From an uncultured Verrucomicrobiota bacterium (lineage in GTDB: Bacteria > Verrucomicrobiota > Verrucomicrobiia > Limisphaerales > UBA1412): DNA of 53,566 nucleotides. The notes under the pieces were generated by a model. The model had not been told where the DNA came from and ran no database searches. It saw only the letters and a program-made list of their open reading frames with translations. A program made the translations under genes and the position numbers. Below are positions 1-8,820 of the stretch, one piece after another. Numbering within the stretch: position 1 is the stretch's first letter; every line of letters starts with the position of its first letter. The DNA lies in the NCBI GenBank assembly GCA_944389455.1, contig CALXMK010000017.1, positions 1 through 53,566 of the forward strand. Reading direction: 5' to 3'.

Positions 1-718
1 TTTTGCGGAGAACGAGTATTGCAAAATCTATCCCAACGAGGAGTTCATCTACCGGGAATATACGGTGATGCAGCCCTTACAGCGCAACTATGCCATCACG
101 GCGGAGCGCATTGAGGCTATGCTCTCCAAGGGCTCCCTGTCCTCCCTTTATGACCAGTCGAAGGTAGACGAGATCGAAAACATGGAAGAGCCCACGGGGA
201 AAGAGCTGAAAAAGCTGGAGGCCTATCAGAACAACCAACTGGTCTATGAAGCGATCATCGCCGCCTTGAACAAATCGGTGTCGGATACAGTCTATCTTTC
301 CCCGGCGGCATTCATGCCGGAGCTGACTCGTGTGCTTGCCAATGTGACCGCTGACAAGAAGCTGCTGGAGAAGATCGCCGACGGCCTTTCTGTGATGGAC
401 AAGTCCGCCGAGATTCAGCGTGACCGCAAGGGCAATGTGCTCTACGATAAAGAGACCAAGGACACCGAGATCGTGAAGTGGGGCGAGAGCATTGAGGACT
501 ACATGGCCCGCGAGGTGTTGCCCCATATCCCGGATGCCGTAGCGTTCTTTGAGGAAAACCTGGGCGCCAAGAAGCCTGTTGTGAAAACCGGTGCGGAGAT
601 CCCCTTCACCCGCTATTTTTACAAATACCATCAACCAGTGCCCAGCGAGGAACTGGAAGCCAAGTTTATGGAGTTGGAACTTTCGGTGTCTAAACGTGTG
701 GCAAAGCTGTTTGAGTGA
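1..718 (+). CDS. hsdM: Type I restriction-modification methyltransferase subunit HsdM, C-terminal part (cut by window edge)
   Basis: The reading frame is open from base 2 and ends with TGA at 716-718, giving about 238 residues of a protein family that is usually near 500 residues, so only the C-terminal half is present. The visible part carries the block typical of the HsdM tail (PLQRNYAITAERIEAML) and ends in a helical region. The N6-adenine methylase motifs would lie left of the window. In the family, two HsdM and one HsdS form the methylase and HsdR adds cleavage. hsdS starts 12 bases downstream behind a GAGGTGGTG stretch, so the genes form one operon. C-ending codons and high GC contrast with the genes right of 8.8 kb. 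Confidence 0.9.
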   Translation, partial: FAENEYCKIYPNEEFIYREYTVMQPLQRNYAITAERIEAMLSKGSLSSLYDQSKVDEIENMEEPTGKELKKLEAYQNNQLVYEAIIAALNKSVSDTVYLSPAAFMPELTRVLANVTADKKLLEKIADGLSVMDKSAEIQRDRKGNVLYDKETKDTEIVKWGESIEDYMAREVLPHIPDAVAFFEENLGAKKPVVKTGAEIPFTRYFYKYHQPVPSEELEAKFMELELSVSKRVAKLFE

Positions 719-730
719 GGTGGTGCTGGT

Positions 731-1975
731 ATGAGAGAAATGCAAGATTCTGGCCTGATATGGCTCGGCAAAATACCTACTGGATGGTCACTCACTAAAA
801 TTGGCGGTCTGTACGCTATTCGTAACGAAAAAGTAAGCGATAAAGATTTTCCACCGCTTTCTGTAACAAACAAGGGAATTCTACCGCAATTAGAAGCCGC
901 GGCGAAAACTAACGATGGTGATAACAGGAAACTGGTTCGCGTTGGCGATTTTGCTATCAACAGCCGCTCTGATAGACGTGGCTCCTGCGGCATTTCTCCG
1001 TATAACGGGTCTGTGTCGCTAATCAATATTGTAATGATGCCACGGAAAAAAATGATACCCACATATTATGAGTGGCTGTTTCACACCACTCAATTTGGCG
1101 ATGAGAACTACCGCTGGGGTCACGGTATTGTCGACGACCTATGGACGACAGGCTGGCAGGAAATGAAAAAAATCACAATACCTATGCCTCCTCTCGACGA
1201 GCAGAAATGTATCGCCGATTATCTTGACACTAAATGTGCCAAAATCGACGCTCTTACCGCGGACATCCAGGCCCAGATTGACACCTTGGAGCAATACAAG
1301 CACTCTGTTATCACCGAAGCGGTCACCAAGGGGCTGAACCCGGATGCGGAGATAAAGGATAGCGGGATCGCGTGGATCGGTTTAATACCGGTAGATTGGG
1401 GAATTAGTAAGATTAAATATGAAATATTCCCATTGCAACGGCCTGTGTATCCAACCGATTCGGTAATGACCTGCTTTAGAGATGGAGAGGTCACTTTACG
1501 GCAGAATCGACGCGAAGATGGCTTTACAGTCTCCCTGACTGAAAATGGCTATCAAGGTGTTGAAGTTGGGGATCTTGTAATCCACGGAATGGACGCGTTT
1601 GCTGGCGCGATTGGTTGTTCAGATACCAGAGGAAAAATCACACCCGTTGTTCATGTTTGCAAGACTACGGGCAATAATCGTTTTTTCATGTATGCTCTTA
1701 GAAGTATGGCGACGAACGATGTCTTGATGAGTTTTTCCGAAGGAATTCGTGTGCGTTCCAGCGATTTCCGAAACTTCAACAAACTCGGGCAATTTCGAAT
1801 TGTGGTTCCCCCTATAGACGAACAAAATGACATTTCTTCCTACTTAGACGCCAAATGCACCGAACTTGATGCCATCATTGCCCAAAAGCAAGAACAACTC
1901 TCCACCCTGGAGGCCTACAAAAAATCCCTCATCTATGAGTATGTCACCGGGAAAAAGGAGGTGCCTTTGTCGTGA
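731..1975 (+). CDS. hsdS: Type I restriction-modification specificity subunit HsdS
   Basis: This 414-residue protein shows the two-fold layout of HsdS. Target-recognition domain 1 covers roughly residues 1-150, a conserved helical spacer 151-205 (PMPPLDEQKCIADYLD, then IDTLEQYKHSVI), recognition domain 2 about 211-358, and a second matching spacer from 359 to the end (VVPPIDEQNDISSYLD, STLEAYKKSLI). Each recognition domain opens with the usual DSGxxWLGxIP or DSGIAWIGxIP signature. In the family the two domains read the two halves of the bipartite site. The DNA for the recognition domains is more AT-rich than that for the spacers, as expected for exchangeable domains. The stop overlaps the next start by 4 bases (GTGA). 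Confidence 0.93.
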   Translation: MREMQDSGLIWLGKIPTGWSLTKIGGLYAIRNEKVSDKDFPPLSVTNKGILPQLEAAAKTNDGDNRKLVRVGDFAINSRSDRRGSCGISPYNGSVSLINIVMMPRKKMIPTYYEWLFHTTQFGDENYRWGHGIVDDLWTTGWQEMKKITIPMPPLDEQKCIADYLDTKCAKIDALTADIQAQIDTLEQYKHSVITEAVTKGLNPDAEIKDSGIAWIGLIPVDWGISKIKYEIFPLQRPVYPTDSVMTCFRDGEVTLRQNRREDGFTVSLTENGYQGVEVGDLVIHGMDAFAGAIGCSDTRGKITPVVHVCKTTGNNRFFMYALRSMATNDVLMSFSEGIRVRSSDFRNFNKLGQFRIVVPPIDEQNDISSYLDAKCTELDAIIAQKQEQLSTLEAYKKSLIYEYVTGKKEVPLS

Positions 1976-2214
1976 AAGTCGAGTTTTCAGAATCGGATAT
2001 TTTGGGCGCACAACTTCTGGTGGCTGTCTCCGAATTCAAAAAGGCCCTCAAAAGTGATATGGAGTTTGATAGTCTTGCTCATGCGACCACTGCATTTGCT
2101 AAGCTATTTGACGTTGATTATGAGATAGACAGCGAGGAGTATTCCTCCGTTATTCACTTTTTGGGTAAAGATGGACTTGTCATTTTCACGATTGGCGAGG
2201 CGCGTTACGCCTGA
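1972..2214 (+). CDS. Small hypothetical protein inside the hsd operon (80 aa)
   Basis: An 80-residue ORF starting with GTG whose first bases overlap the hsdS stop (GTGA), which suggests translational coupling. It is acidic, with an N-terminal helix-like segment and a C-terminal segment rich in beta-type residues (EEYSSVIHFLGKDGLVIFTIGE). No signal peptide, membrane segment or known domain is recognised. Its position between hsdS and hsdR suggests a role tied to the restriction system, for example control of HsdR or an accessory subunit, but nothing in the sequence proves that. Confidence 0.6.
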   Translation: MKVEFSESDILGAQLLVAVSEFKKALKSDMEFDSLAHATTAFAKLFDVDYEIDSEEYSSVIHFLGKDGLVIFTIGEARYA

Positions 2215-2383
2215 CAGGCGTTGGGTTGAAATACTAATCGCTGAGAGCAACCAACTGTCGAAGATATGTTGGACAGACGATGACGGTTATCACCTGAAAA
2301 AGCCATATAAGCAAGGCAAGTTTAACCCAGAAACGGTAAACCGCATCAGGAAACGCCATGAGGAGAAACAAAAACATGAATAA
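2171..2383 (+). CDS. Small basic hypothetical protein inside the hsd operon (70 aa)
   Basis: A 70-residue ORF that overlaps the preceding small ORF by 44 bases and the start of hsdR by 8 bases, so it fills the gap between them. The product is basic at both ends (RLARRVTPDRRW at the start, RIRKRHEEKQKHE at the end) with a central WTDDDGYHLKKPYKQGKF segment. No family is recognised. The long overlap with the upstream ORF leaves two options: separate coupled genes, or a single older gene broken by a frameshift. The start is uncertain because only a weak GGGTAAAG precedes the ATG. Confidence 0.4.
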   Translation: MDLSFSRLARRVTPDRRWVEILIAESNQLSKICWTDDDGYHLKKPYKQGKFNPETVNRIRKRHEEKQKHE

Positions 2384-5345
2384 TATCCTCTCGGAAAAAG
2401 ATTATCAAAAGTTCCTCCTGGAGCGTCTGTCTCAGGACAACGGCTATGTCATCCGCAAGGCTGCCAACTTTGACCGCCTGTTCGCCATGGACCGGGAGCT
2501 GCTGTTCAAGTTTCTGCACGATACGCAGCCGGACACCATGACATACCTGCGGAAAATCTACAAGGACGCTCTGGAAGAAACCATCGTCAGCTTTATCAAT
2601 GCGGAAACCACCAAAGCTCGCGGCAGCCTGATTGAAGTGCTGAAGCATAGCATTGAGATTTCCAACCAAAAGCTGGAACTGATGTATACCAAACCTGCTA
2701 CTACCTTCAACCCAGACCTGACCAAAAAATACAGTCAGAATATCTTCTCTGTCATGGAGGAGGTCTGGGCCAGCGACAAAGAGCGCATTGATGTGGTGCT
2801 CTTTTTGAATGGCCTTGCCATCATCTCTTTTGAGCTGAAATGCAACACTTCCGGTCAGTCTTATCAGGACGCTATTTACCAGTACCGTACCGAGCGCAAC
2901 CCCAAGACCCGCCTGTTCCTGTTCAAGGCGGGCTGCCTTGTAAACTTTGCGATGGATCTGGAAGAAGTCTATATGACTACCAAATTGGCCGGAGACGCTA
3001 CCTTTTTCCTACCCTTCAATATGGGCAACGGCGATGGGGTGACAGCTGGTGCAGGCAATCCTGCCTTTGAGGACAAGTACAGCGTGTCCTATATGTGGGA
3101 AGACATCTTGAAAAAAGATACGGTTCTTGACCTGATCAGCAAGTTCATTTTTGTTGAGGTAAAAGAGAAAGTCGATGACCAAACCGGTAAAGTGAAGCGT
3201 TCTGAGAATCTTATTTTTCCACGCTATCACCAGCTGGATGTGATCCGCAAGGTGCTTGCCGATGTCCGGATAAACCGTACCGCACAGAATTATCTGATTC
3301 AGCACAGCGCCGGTTCCGGCAAGACGAACTCCATTGCATGGCTGGCCCACCGACTGACTTCTCTCCACGACGCCGACAACAAGATCATCTTTGACAATAT
3401 CATCATCGTGACCGACCGGGTGGTGGTGGATCGCCAGCTACAGAAGGCCATCATGGGTATGGAGCATAAGGCCGGTCTCATCCGCGTGATGGATGACAAG
3501 TGCAACTCTGCTGATCTGGCCATCGCGCTGAATGGCAATACCAAAATCATCGCAACCACCATTCAGAAGTTCCCGTACATCGTAGACAGCGTGAAAGGCC
3601 TGAAAAGTAAGCGTTTTGCCGTCATTATCGACGAGGCTCATTCTTCCACTGCCGGTAAAGATATGGCCGCAGTCACCATGTCCCTCGGCTCCGGTGAACA
3701 GGTTGAGGGTGATGTGGAAGATATGATCTCCGATGAGATCCGGCACAACGGAAAGCAGGCCAATGTGTCTATGTTCGCTTTCACTGCCACACCGAAGCCC
3801 ACCACCATCCACTTGTTCGGGCATTTGAACACCAAGGGACAGCGGGAGGCGTTCCACGTCTACTCCATGAAGCAGGCCATTGAGGAAGGCTTCATTCTGG
3901 ACGTGCTGCAAAACTACACGGAATACTCGACCTTCTATCAAATCAACAAAGAGATTGAAGAAGACCCTCGTTGCAAGACCAATGCCGCCAAGCGCCAGAT
4001 CGCCCGGTTTGTGGAACTGCACGAGACCAATATTGCCCAGCGCATTGAGGTCATTGTCGAGCATTTCCGCACTACTGTCATGAACGAGCTGGGCGGACAG
4101 GCCAAGGCCATGGTCATTACGGCTTCCCGGCAGGCCGCAGTTAAATACCGGCAAGCATTTGAGAATTACATTGCGAAAAAGGGGTATGAGGGTATCCATG
4201 CTCTGGTAGCGTTTTCCGGCAAGGTAAAATTGCCTGATGATGAAACGGAATATACAGAGGCTTCCTTGAACGGCTTCCCAGAAGACCGGCTCACAAAGGA
4301 ATTTGATACCGATGCCTATCAGGTGCTGCTGGTTGCAAATAAGTACCAAACGGGCTTCGATCAGCCGAAGCTGTGCGCCATGTATGTGCTGAAGAAACTG
4401 AAAGGCGTTAACGCGGTTCAAACGCTCTCCCGCCTCAACCGCATCTGCGCTCCCTACGACAAAAAGACCTTTATCCTGGACTTCGTCAATACGTATCAGG
4501 AAATCCAGGCGGCATTTGCGCCCTACTACACCACCACGCTCCTGTCCAATTTCGTGACCCCCGGTACAATTTATGATCTGGAAGCGAAGATCGAAGCCTA
4601 TGCGCTGTTTGACCCTGCCGATATCGACAGCACCAATGAAATCCTGTATTCCGAAAAAGTTACCGGCAAACAGAAGCAGCGATTGACCTTCTTCCTGCAA
4701 AAGAGTAAAAAGCTGCTGGACCATTACTCATACGAAGACCAGCGCCAGGGTGTCGCTGATATGCGCAGTTTTGTCCGGTATTATGAGTTTCTCTTGCAGG
4801 TGTCCTGCTTTGAAGATTATGACCTTCACAAGAAATATAACTTTATCGCCTATCTGCTTGCCTTTATCAACATCAAGCGTCCAGGGGCTGGGTTTAATTT
4901 GGATGGGAAAATCAAGGCCTCCAATTTTGTGCAGAAGAAGGGCGAGGAACATATTGCTCCGAATCTCGTAGCAAAGCCGGTTGTGAAACTGCCGACGGCA
5001 GAGCATTTCGGCCTGACGGAGGACAAGGAGCAACGTCTCTCTGAAATCATTGACGAAATCAACAGCCGCACCGGTAAATCATATGATAACGATGTGGTGG
5101 TCAAAGCGATGCTTCAAATTCGGGATATCCTGATGAAGTCCGAAAAGCTGAAAATCAGCGCAAAGAACAACACGGAAAAAGATTTTGAGTTTGCCTATTT
5201 TGATGATATCGACGATGCTCTGATTGAAGGACTTTCACAGAATCAGGATTTCTTCTCTCTGCTTCTTTCCAATAAGGAAATGAAAAAACAGGTACTTGGC
5301 ATTTTTGCCGATGAAATCTATAAAAACCTTCGCAATGCAAACTGA
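2376..5345 (+). CDS. hsdR: Type I restriction endonuclease subunit HsdR
   Basis: The chosen start, ATG at 2376, has AGGAG about 10 bases upstream; an ATG six codons earlier lacks a good site. The 989-residue product has an N-terminal PD-(D/E)xK nuclease (D139 in ERIDVV, then E153 and K155 in FELK), a superfamily 2 motor with Walker A QHSAGSGKT near 308-316, DEAH at 419-422 and FTATPKP just after, and a helical C-terminal region. In the family HsdR binds the HsdM2S methylase, pumps DNA and cuts at a distance when the target is unmethylated. Motifs and length are complete, so the enzyme looks functional if the cut-off hsdM is intact. Confidence 0.95.
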   Translation: MNNILSEKDYQKFLLERLSQDNGYVIRKAANFDRLFAMDRELLFKFLHDTQPDTMTYLRKIYKDALEETIVSFINAETTKARGSLIEVLKHSIEISNQKLELMYTKPATTFNPDLTKKYSQNIFSVMEEVWASDKERIDVVLFLNGLAIISFELKCNTSGQSYQDAIYQYRTERNPKTRLFLFKAGCLVNFAMDLEEVYMTTKLAGDATFFLPFNMGNGDGVTAGAGNPAFEDKYSVSYMWEDILKKDTVLDLISKFIFVEVKEKVDDQTGKVKRSENLIFPRYHQLDVIRKVLADVRINRTAQNYLIQHSAGSGKTNSIAWLAHRLTSLHDADNKIIFDNIIIVTDRVVVDRQLQKAIMGMEHKAGLIRVMDDKCNSADLAIALNGNTKIIATTIQKFPYIVDSVKGLKSKRFAVIIDEAHSSTAGKDMAAVTMSLGSGEQVEGDVEDMISDEIRHNGKQANVSMFAFTATPKPTTIHLFGHLNTKGQREAFHVYSMKQAIEEGFILDVLQNYTEYSTFYQINKEIEEDPRCKTNAAKRQIARFVELHETNIAQRIEVIVEHFRTTVMNELGGQAKAMVITASRQAAVKYRQAFENYIAKKGYEGIHALVAFSGKVKLPDDETEYTEASLNGFPEDRLTKEFDTDAYQVLLVANKYQTGFDQPKLCAMYVLKKLKGVNAVQTLSRLNRICAPYDKKTFILDFVNTYQEIQAAFAPYYTTTLLSNFVTPGTIYDLEAKIEAYALFDPADIDSTNEILYSEKVTGKQKQRLTFFLQKSKKLLDHYSYEDQRQGVADMRSFVRYYEFLLQVSCFEDYDLHKKYNFIAYLLAFINIKRPGAGFNLDGKIKASNFVQKKGEEHIAPNLVAKPVVKLPTAEHFGLTEDKEQRLSEIIDEINSRTGKSYDNDVVVKAMLQIRDILMKSEKLKISAKNNTEKDFEFAYFDDIDDALIEGLSQNQDFFSLLLSNKEMKKQVLGIFADEIYKNLRNAN

Positions 5346-5700
5346 TAAAAAGAGGTGCGTACATGTTGACTTATTCCGGCTAAAAGTGATTCTAGGACAA
5401 GACAAACAGCTCTTTAAAGCTTTGTTTCATGTTGGAGGAAAAGTCGTCGTCAAGTATCTCCTGACTGATAAAAGACGATTGTAAGAAGAAGTTAATCAAA
5501 ATACTCGACCGATTCCTCCACACAAAACATGTCCCCTTCTGAGCTTGATTTTAACTTGCTGGCAACTTGCAGAACATGAATATCAACGCTATATATTGAT
5601 GCTTTATGTGCTGATAGGCGCATATATCGTTTCAAAGCAACTTGCTGGTAATTTGCAGAAAAATTCTTGTTGAAAAATGGCAAGAAGGAGAAATCTATAT
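5346..5700. other. Gap between hsdR and res: no supported gene, imperfect 22-nt direct repeats
   Basis: These 355 bases hold no ORF with recognisable similarity or a convincing start site. A type III Res gene normally follows its mod gene, and there is no trace of Mod motifs here. The stretch holds two 22-nt direct repeats (see the repeat feature) and the AAGGAGA ribosome site of res just before 5701. Confidence 0.6.
5553..5660. repeat. Pair of 22-nt imperfect direct repeats upstream of res
   Basis: Copy one at 5553-5574 begins AACTTGCTGGCAACTTGC and copy two at 5639-5660 begins AACTTGCTGGTAATTTGC. They differ at two positions, both C to T, and are 86 bases apart start to start. They could be tandem protein-binding sites or a relic of a deletion or insertion. 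Confidence 0.7.
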
Positions 5701-8700
5701 ATGAAATTTAACTTTAAAATACAGCAATATCAAACCGATGCAGTTGACGCTGTGATAAAGGTGTTCAACGGCCAGCCCCACTATGACAAGATTTCATATA
5801 TCCGAGATTTGGGCAAATCACAGGAAAACCAGCAGATGCGGATTGCCATCACGGACGATGAAGTGGACCTTTTGAGCGATACCGGATATAAGAACGAGAC
5901 CATTGAGCTGACCGATGCTCAACTCCTTAAAAATATCCAGGCGATTCAGAACGAGAATAACATCAAGGTTTCCGACAAGCTCATCGGTGATATTGGCCGC
6001 TGCTCTCTGGACATTGAAATGGAGACCGGTACCGGCAAAACCTATGTCTATATCAAGACCATGTTTGAGCTGAATAAGCGTTACGGCTGGAGCAAGTTTA
6101 TTGTTATTGTTCCGAGTATTGCCATCCGTGAGGGTGTCAACAAGACCTTCCAAATTACCACGGACCACTTTATGGAGCAGTACGGGAAGAAGGCCCGCTT
6201 CTTCATCTACAACAGCTCCAACCTTAACGAGCTTGACAACTTCTCATCCGGCTCCGGCATCAATGTCATGATTATCAATATCCAAGCATTCGCATCATCT
6301 CTGAAAGAAGGAGGCAAAAGCAAGGAAGCTCGTATTATCTACACCAAACGTGACGAGTTCGGCTCCCGCCGCCCGATTGATGTGATCAAGGCAAACAGAC
6401 CCATTATCATTCTGGACGAGCCGCAGAAAATGGGCGGTGAAGCGACACAGAAGGCACTTAAGAACTTCAATCCTCTGTTCAGCCTGAACTACTCTGCTAC
6501 TCACGCCAAGCAGCACAACCTTGTGTATGTGCTGGATGCTCTGGATGCGTTCAACAAGAAGCTGGTCAAAAAAATCGAGGTAAAAGGCTTTGAGGTCAAA
6601 AACCTTACCGGCACAAACCAGTACCTCTATCTGGAAAATATCGTACTCTCTCCCAACAAGCCGCCTATGGCAAAAATGGAGATCGAGGTGGCGCAGAATA
6701 CGGGACATAAGCGCAAGCTGTTCACCTTTGCCGTGGGTGATGACCTGTTCTATAAATCAAACCACATGGAACAGTATAAGAATAAGTATGTAATTTCCGA
6801 TATTAATCCCCTTCGTGGCACTGTTACTTTTACCAACGGAACGGTTATCCGCCACGGTGAGGTTATCGGCGATGTAGTTGAGCAGGATATGAGACGTATT
6901 CAAATCAGAGAAACCATTCAATCTCACTTTGAGAAAGAAGAAAAGCTCTTTGATATGGGAATCAAAACGCTTTCTCTGTTCTTCATCGACGAGGTTGCCA
7001 AGTATCGCCGGTATGACAAAGACGGAAACGAGCTGTTGGGCGAATACGGTCGTATCTTTGAAGAAGAATACACCGCTATTCTGGGAGAATATCGGACTTT
7101 ACTTGATACGCCTTATCAAAAGTATCTTCGCAGCATTGAACTTTCAAATACCCATAAAGGCTATTTCAGTATTGATAAGAAGACCGGACGCAGTATCAAT
7201 TCCTCACTCAAGCGAGGATCCGATTTCTCGGATGATATTTCTGCCTATGACCTTATCTTGAAGAACAAAGAACGGTTGCTCTCCTTTGATGAACCAACAA
7301 GGTTTATCTTCTCTCACTCAGCTCTGCATGAAGGGTGGGATAATCCAAATGTTTTCCAAATCTGTACACTAAAGCACAGCGATAGCTCCACTCAGAAACG
7401 CCAAGAGGTCGGCCGTGGACTCTGTCTCTGCGTGAACCAAGCCGGGAATAGAATGGATACCGAAACACTCGGAGATACCGTTCATACGATAAACAAGCTG
7501 ACGGTTATCGCCAGCGAGAGCTACAAGGGCTTTGTGGAGGATCTGCAATCCGACATCAAAAGCGTCCTTTACGACAGACCCATTGCGGCAACCAATGACT
7601 ACTTCAAAGGCAAGTTCGTCAAGGTGGAGGGCAAGTCTACTATCATTGACGAAAAGACTGCCAATGCTATTGAGTACTATCTGATTACTAATCAGTATGT
7701 CGATATGAACAGAAAGGTTAGCGACAAATATCGTAGCGACTTAGAAATGGGAATGCTCGCTCCTATGCCTGAGAACTTAGCTCCTATGACAGAAGGTATT
7801 CATACGCTCGTACAAGCCATATTTGATGAATCTGCCCTTGCCCGAATGATTGAAGATGGCAATCAGACCAAGATTGAAAAGAACGAGCTGAATGATAACT
7901 TTAAAAAGAAAGAGTTCCAGGAGCTCTGGAAACGCATCAATCATCAGTATGCCTACACCGTTTCTTTCAAGAGCAAGGAACTAGTCAAGAATGCCATTAA
8001 ACACATTAACGACCGGCTTTTCGTGTCTGAGCTAACCTATACGGTTTCCAAAGGTGAGCAAACAGACAAAATGGATGCCAACGCTCTGGAACGTGGGGAA
8101 GTATTCAAACAGGCAAAGACACGCACCTCCACCCTCAAAAAAGGAGAAGTCAGCCAAATTAAATATGACCTCGTCGGTAAAATCGCGGAAGGAACTGTTC
8201 TGACCCGCAAAACCGTTGTAGCAATCATCAAAGGGCTCTCTCCGGCAAAGTTCGCATTGTACAAAGCGAATCCCGAAGAATTTATCTCCAAGGTGATTCA
8301 ACTCATCAATGAACAGAAGGCAACCATGGTTGTGGAGCATATTTCCTACAACTCAATTGAGGAGAAATATGACAGCACTATCTTCACTGCGGAAAAATCT
8401 TCCACCAGCATCGACAAAGCATTCAAGGCTAAAAAGCACATCCAGGATTATGTGTTCACCGACGGTTACGCCGAAAAAAGCGTGGAACGCCGCTTTGCGG
8501 AAGATATGGACAGCGCCGAGGAAGTCTGCGTCTATGCGAAGCTGCCGAGAGGTTTTCACATTCCGACACCGGTGGGCAACTACTCTCCCGACTGGGCGAT
8601 TGCGTTCCATGAGGGAACCGTAAAGCACATTTTCTTCATTGCCGAGACGAAGGGAACCATGAGCAGTTTAAGCCTCAGGCCGATTGAAAAAGCGAAAATT

Positions 8701-8802
8701 CTCTGTGCCAAAAAGCTGTTTAATGAAATCTCTACAGAGAATATAAAATACCACGATGTGGAAAACTATCAAAATCTGCTCTCTGTAATGAAATCACTCT
8801 AA
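5701..8802 (+). CDS. res: Type III restriction endonuclease subunit Res, without an adjacent Mod
   Basis: A 1033-residue protein starting at the ATG at 5701, which has AAGGAGA about 9 bases upstream; an ATG eight codons earlier has no such site. It carries a superfamily 2 helicase with Walker A METGTGKT at 107-114 and the DEPQ box (239-242) that is characteristic of type III Res. A C-terminal PD-(D/E)xK nuclease follows (SPDWAI with D964, then E982 and K984 in AETK). In the family Res needs Mod for DNA recognition and methylation. No mod gene lies in the 355 bases upstream, and the gene downstream is an unrelated convergent one. Mod may be elsewhere, or Res may act as a solitary nuclease-helicase. 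GC is mixed, lower in the middle of the gene than in hsdR. Confidence 0.9.
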   Translation: MKFNFKIQQYQTDAVDAVIKVFNGQPHYDKISYIRDLGKSQENQQMRIAITDDEVDLLSDTGYKNETIELTDAQLLKNIQAIQNENNIKVSDKLIGDIGRCSLDIEMETGTGKTYVYIKTMFELNKRYGWSKFIVIVPSIAIREGVNKTFQITTDHFMEQYGKKARFFIYNSSNLNELDNFSSGSGINVMIINIQAFASSLKEGGKSKEARIIYTKRDEFGSRRPIDVIKANRPIIILDEPQKMGGEATQKALKNFNPLFSLNYSATHAKQHNLVYVLDALDAFNKKLVKKIEVKGFEVKNLTGTNQYLYLENIVLSPNKPPMAKMEIEVAQNTGHKRKLFTFAVGDDLFYKSNHMEQYKNKYVISDINPLRGTVTFTNGTVIRHGEVIGDVVEQDMRRIQIRETIQSHFEKEEKLFDMGIKTLSLFFIDEVAKYRRYDKDGNELLGEYGRIFEEEYTAILGEYRTLLDTPYQKYLRSIELSNTHKGYFSIDKKTGRSINSSLKRGSDFSDDISAYDLILKNKERLLSFDEPTRFIFSHSALHEGWDNPNVFQICTLKHSDSSTQKRQEVGRGLCLCVNQAGNRMDTETLGDTVHTINKLTVIASESYKGFVEDLQSDIKSVLYDRPIAATNDYFKGKFVKVEGKSTIIDEKTANAIEYYLITNQYVDMNRKVSDKYRSDLEMGMLAPMPENLAPMTEGIHTLVQAIFDESALARMIEDGNQTKIEKNELNDNFKKKEFQELWKRINHQYAYTVSFKSKELVKNAIKHINDRLFVSELTYTVSKGEQTDKMDANALERGEVFKQAKTRTSTLKKGEVSQIKYDLVGKIAEGTVLTRKTVVAIIKGLSPAKFALYKANPEEFISKVIQLINEQKATMVVEHISYNSIEEKYDSTIFTAEKSSTSIDKAFKAKKHIQDYVFTDGYAEKSVERRFAEDMDSAEEVCVYAKLPRGFHIPTPVGNYSPDWAIAFHEGTVKHIFFIAETKGTMSSLSLRPIEKAKILCAKKLFNEISTENIKYHDVENYQNLLSVMKSL

Positions 8803-8820
8803 TTCCTAATTTGCCCACTA

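Noticed and set aside
3438..4724. A 428-residue open frame on the minus strand inside hsdR
   Set aside because: It is antisense to a well-supported hsdR with intact motifs; long antisense frames are common in GC-biased genes.
5492..5683. A 63-residue minus-strand ORF in the hsdR-res gap
   Set aside because: No ribosome site, no recognisable family and it overlaps the direct repeats; it looks like chance.
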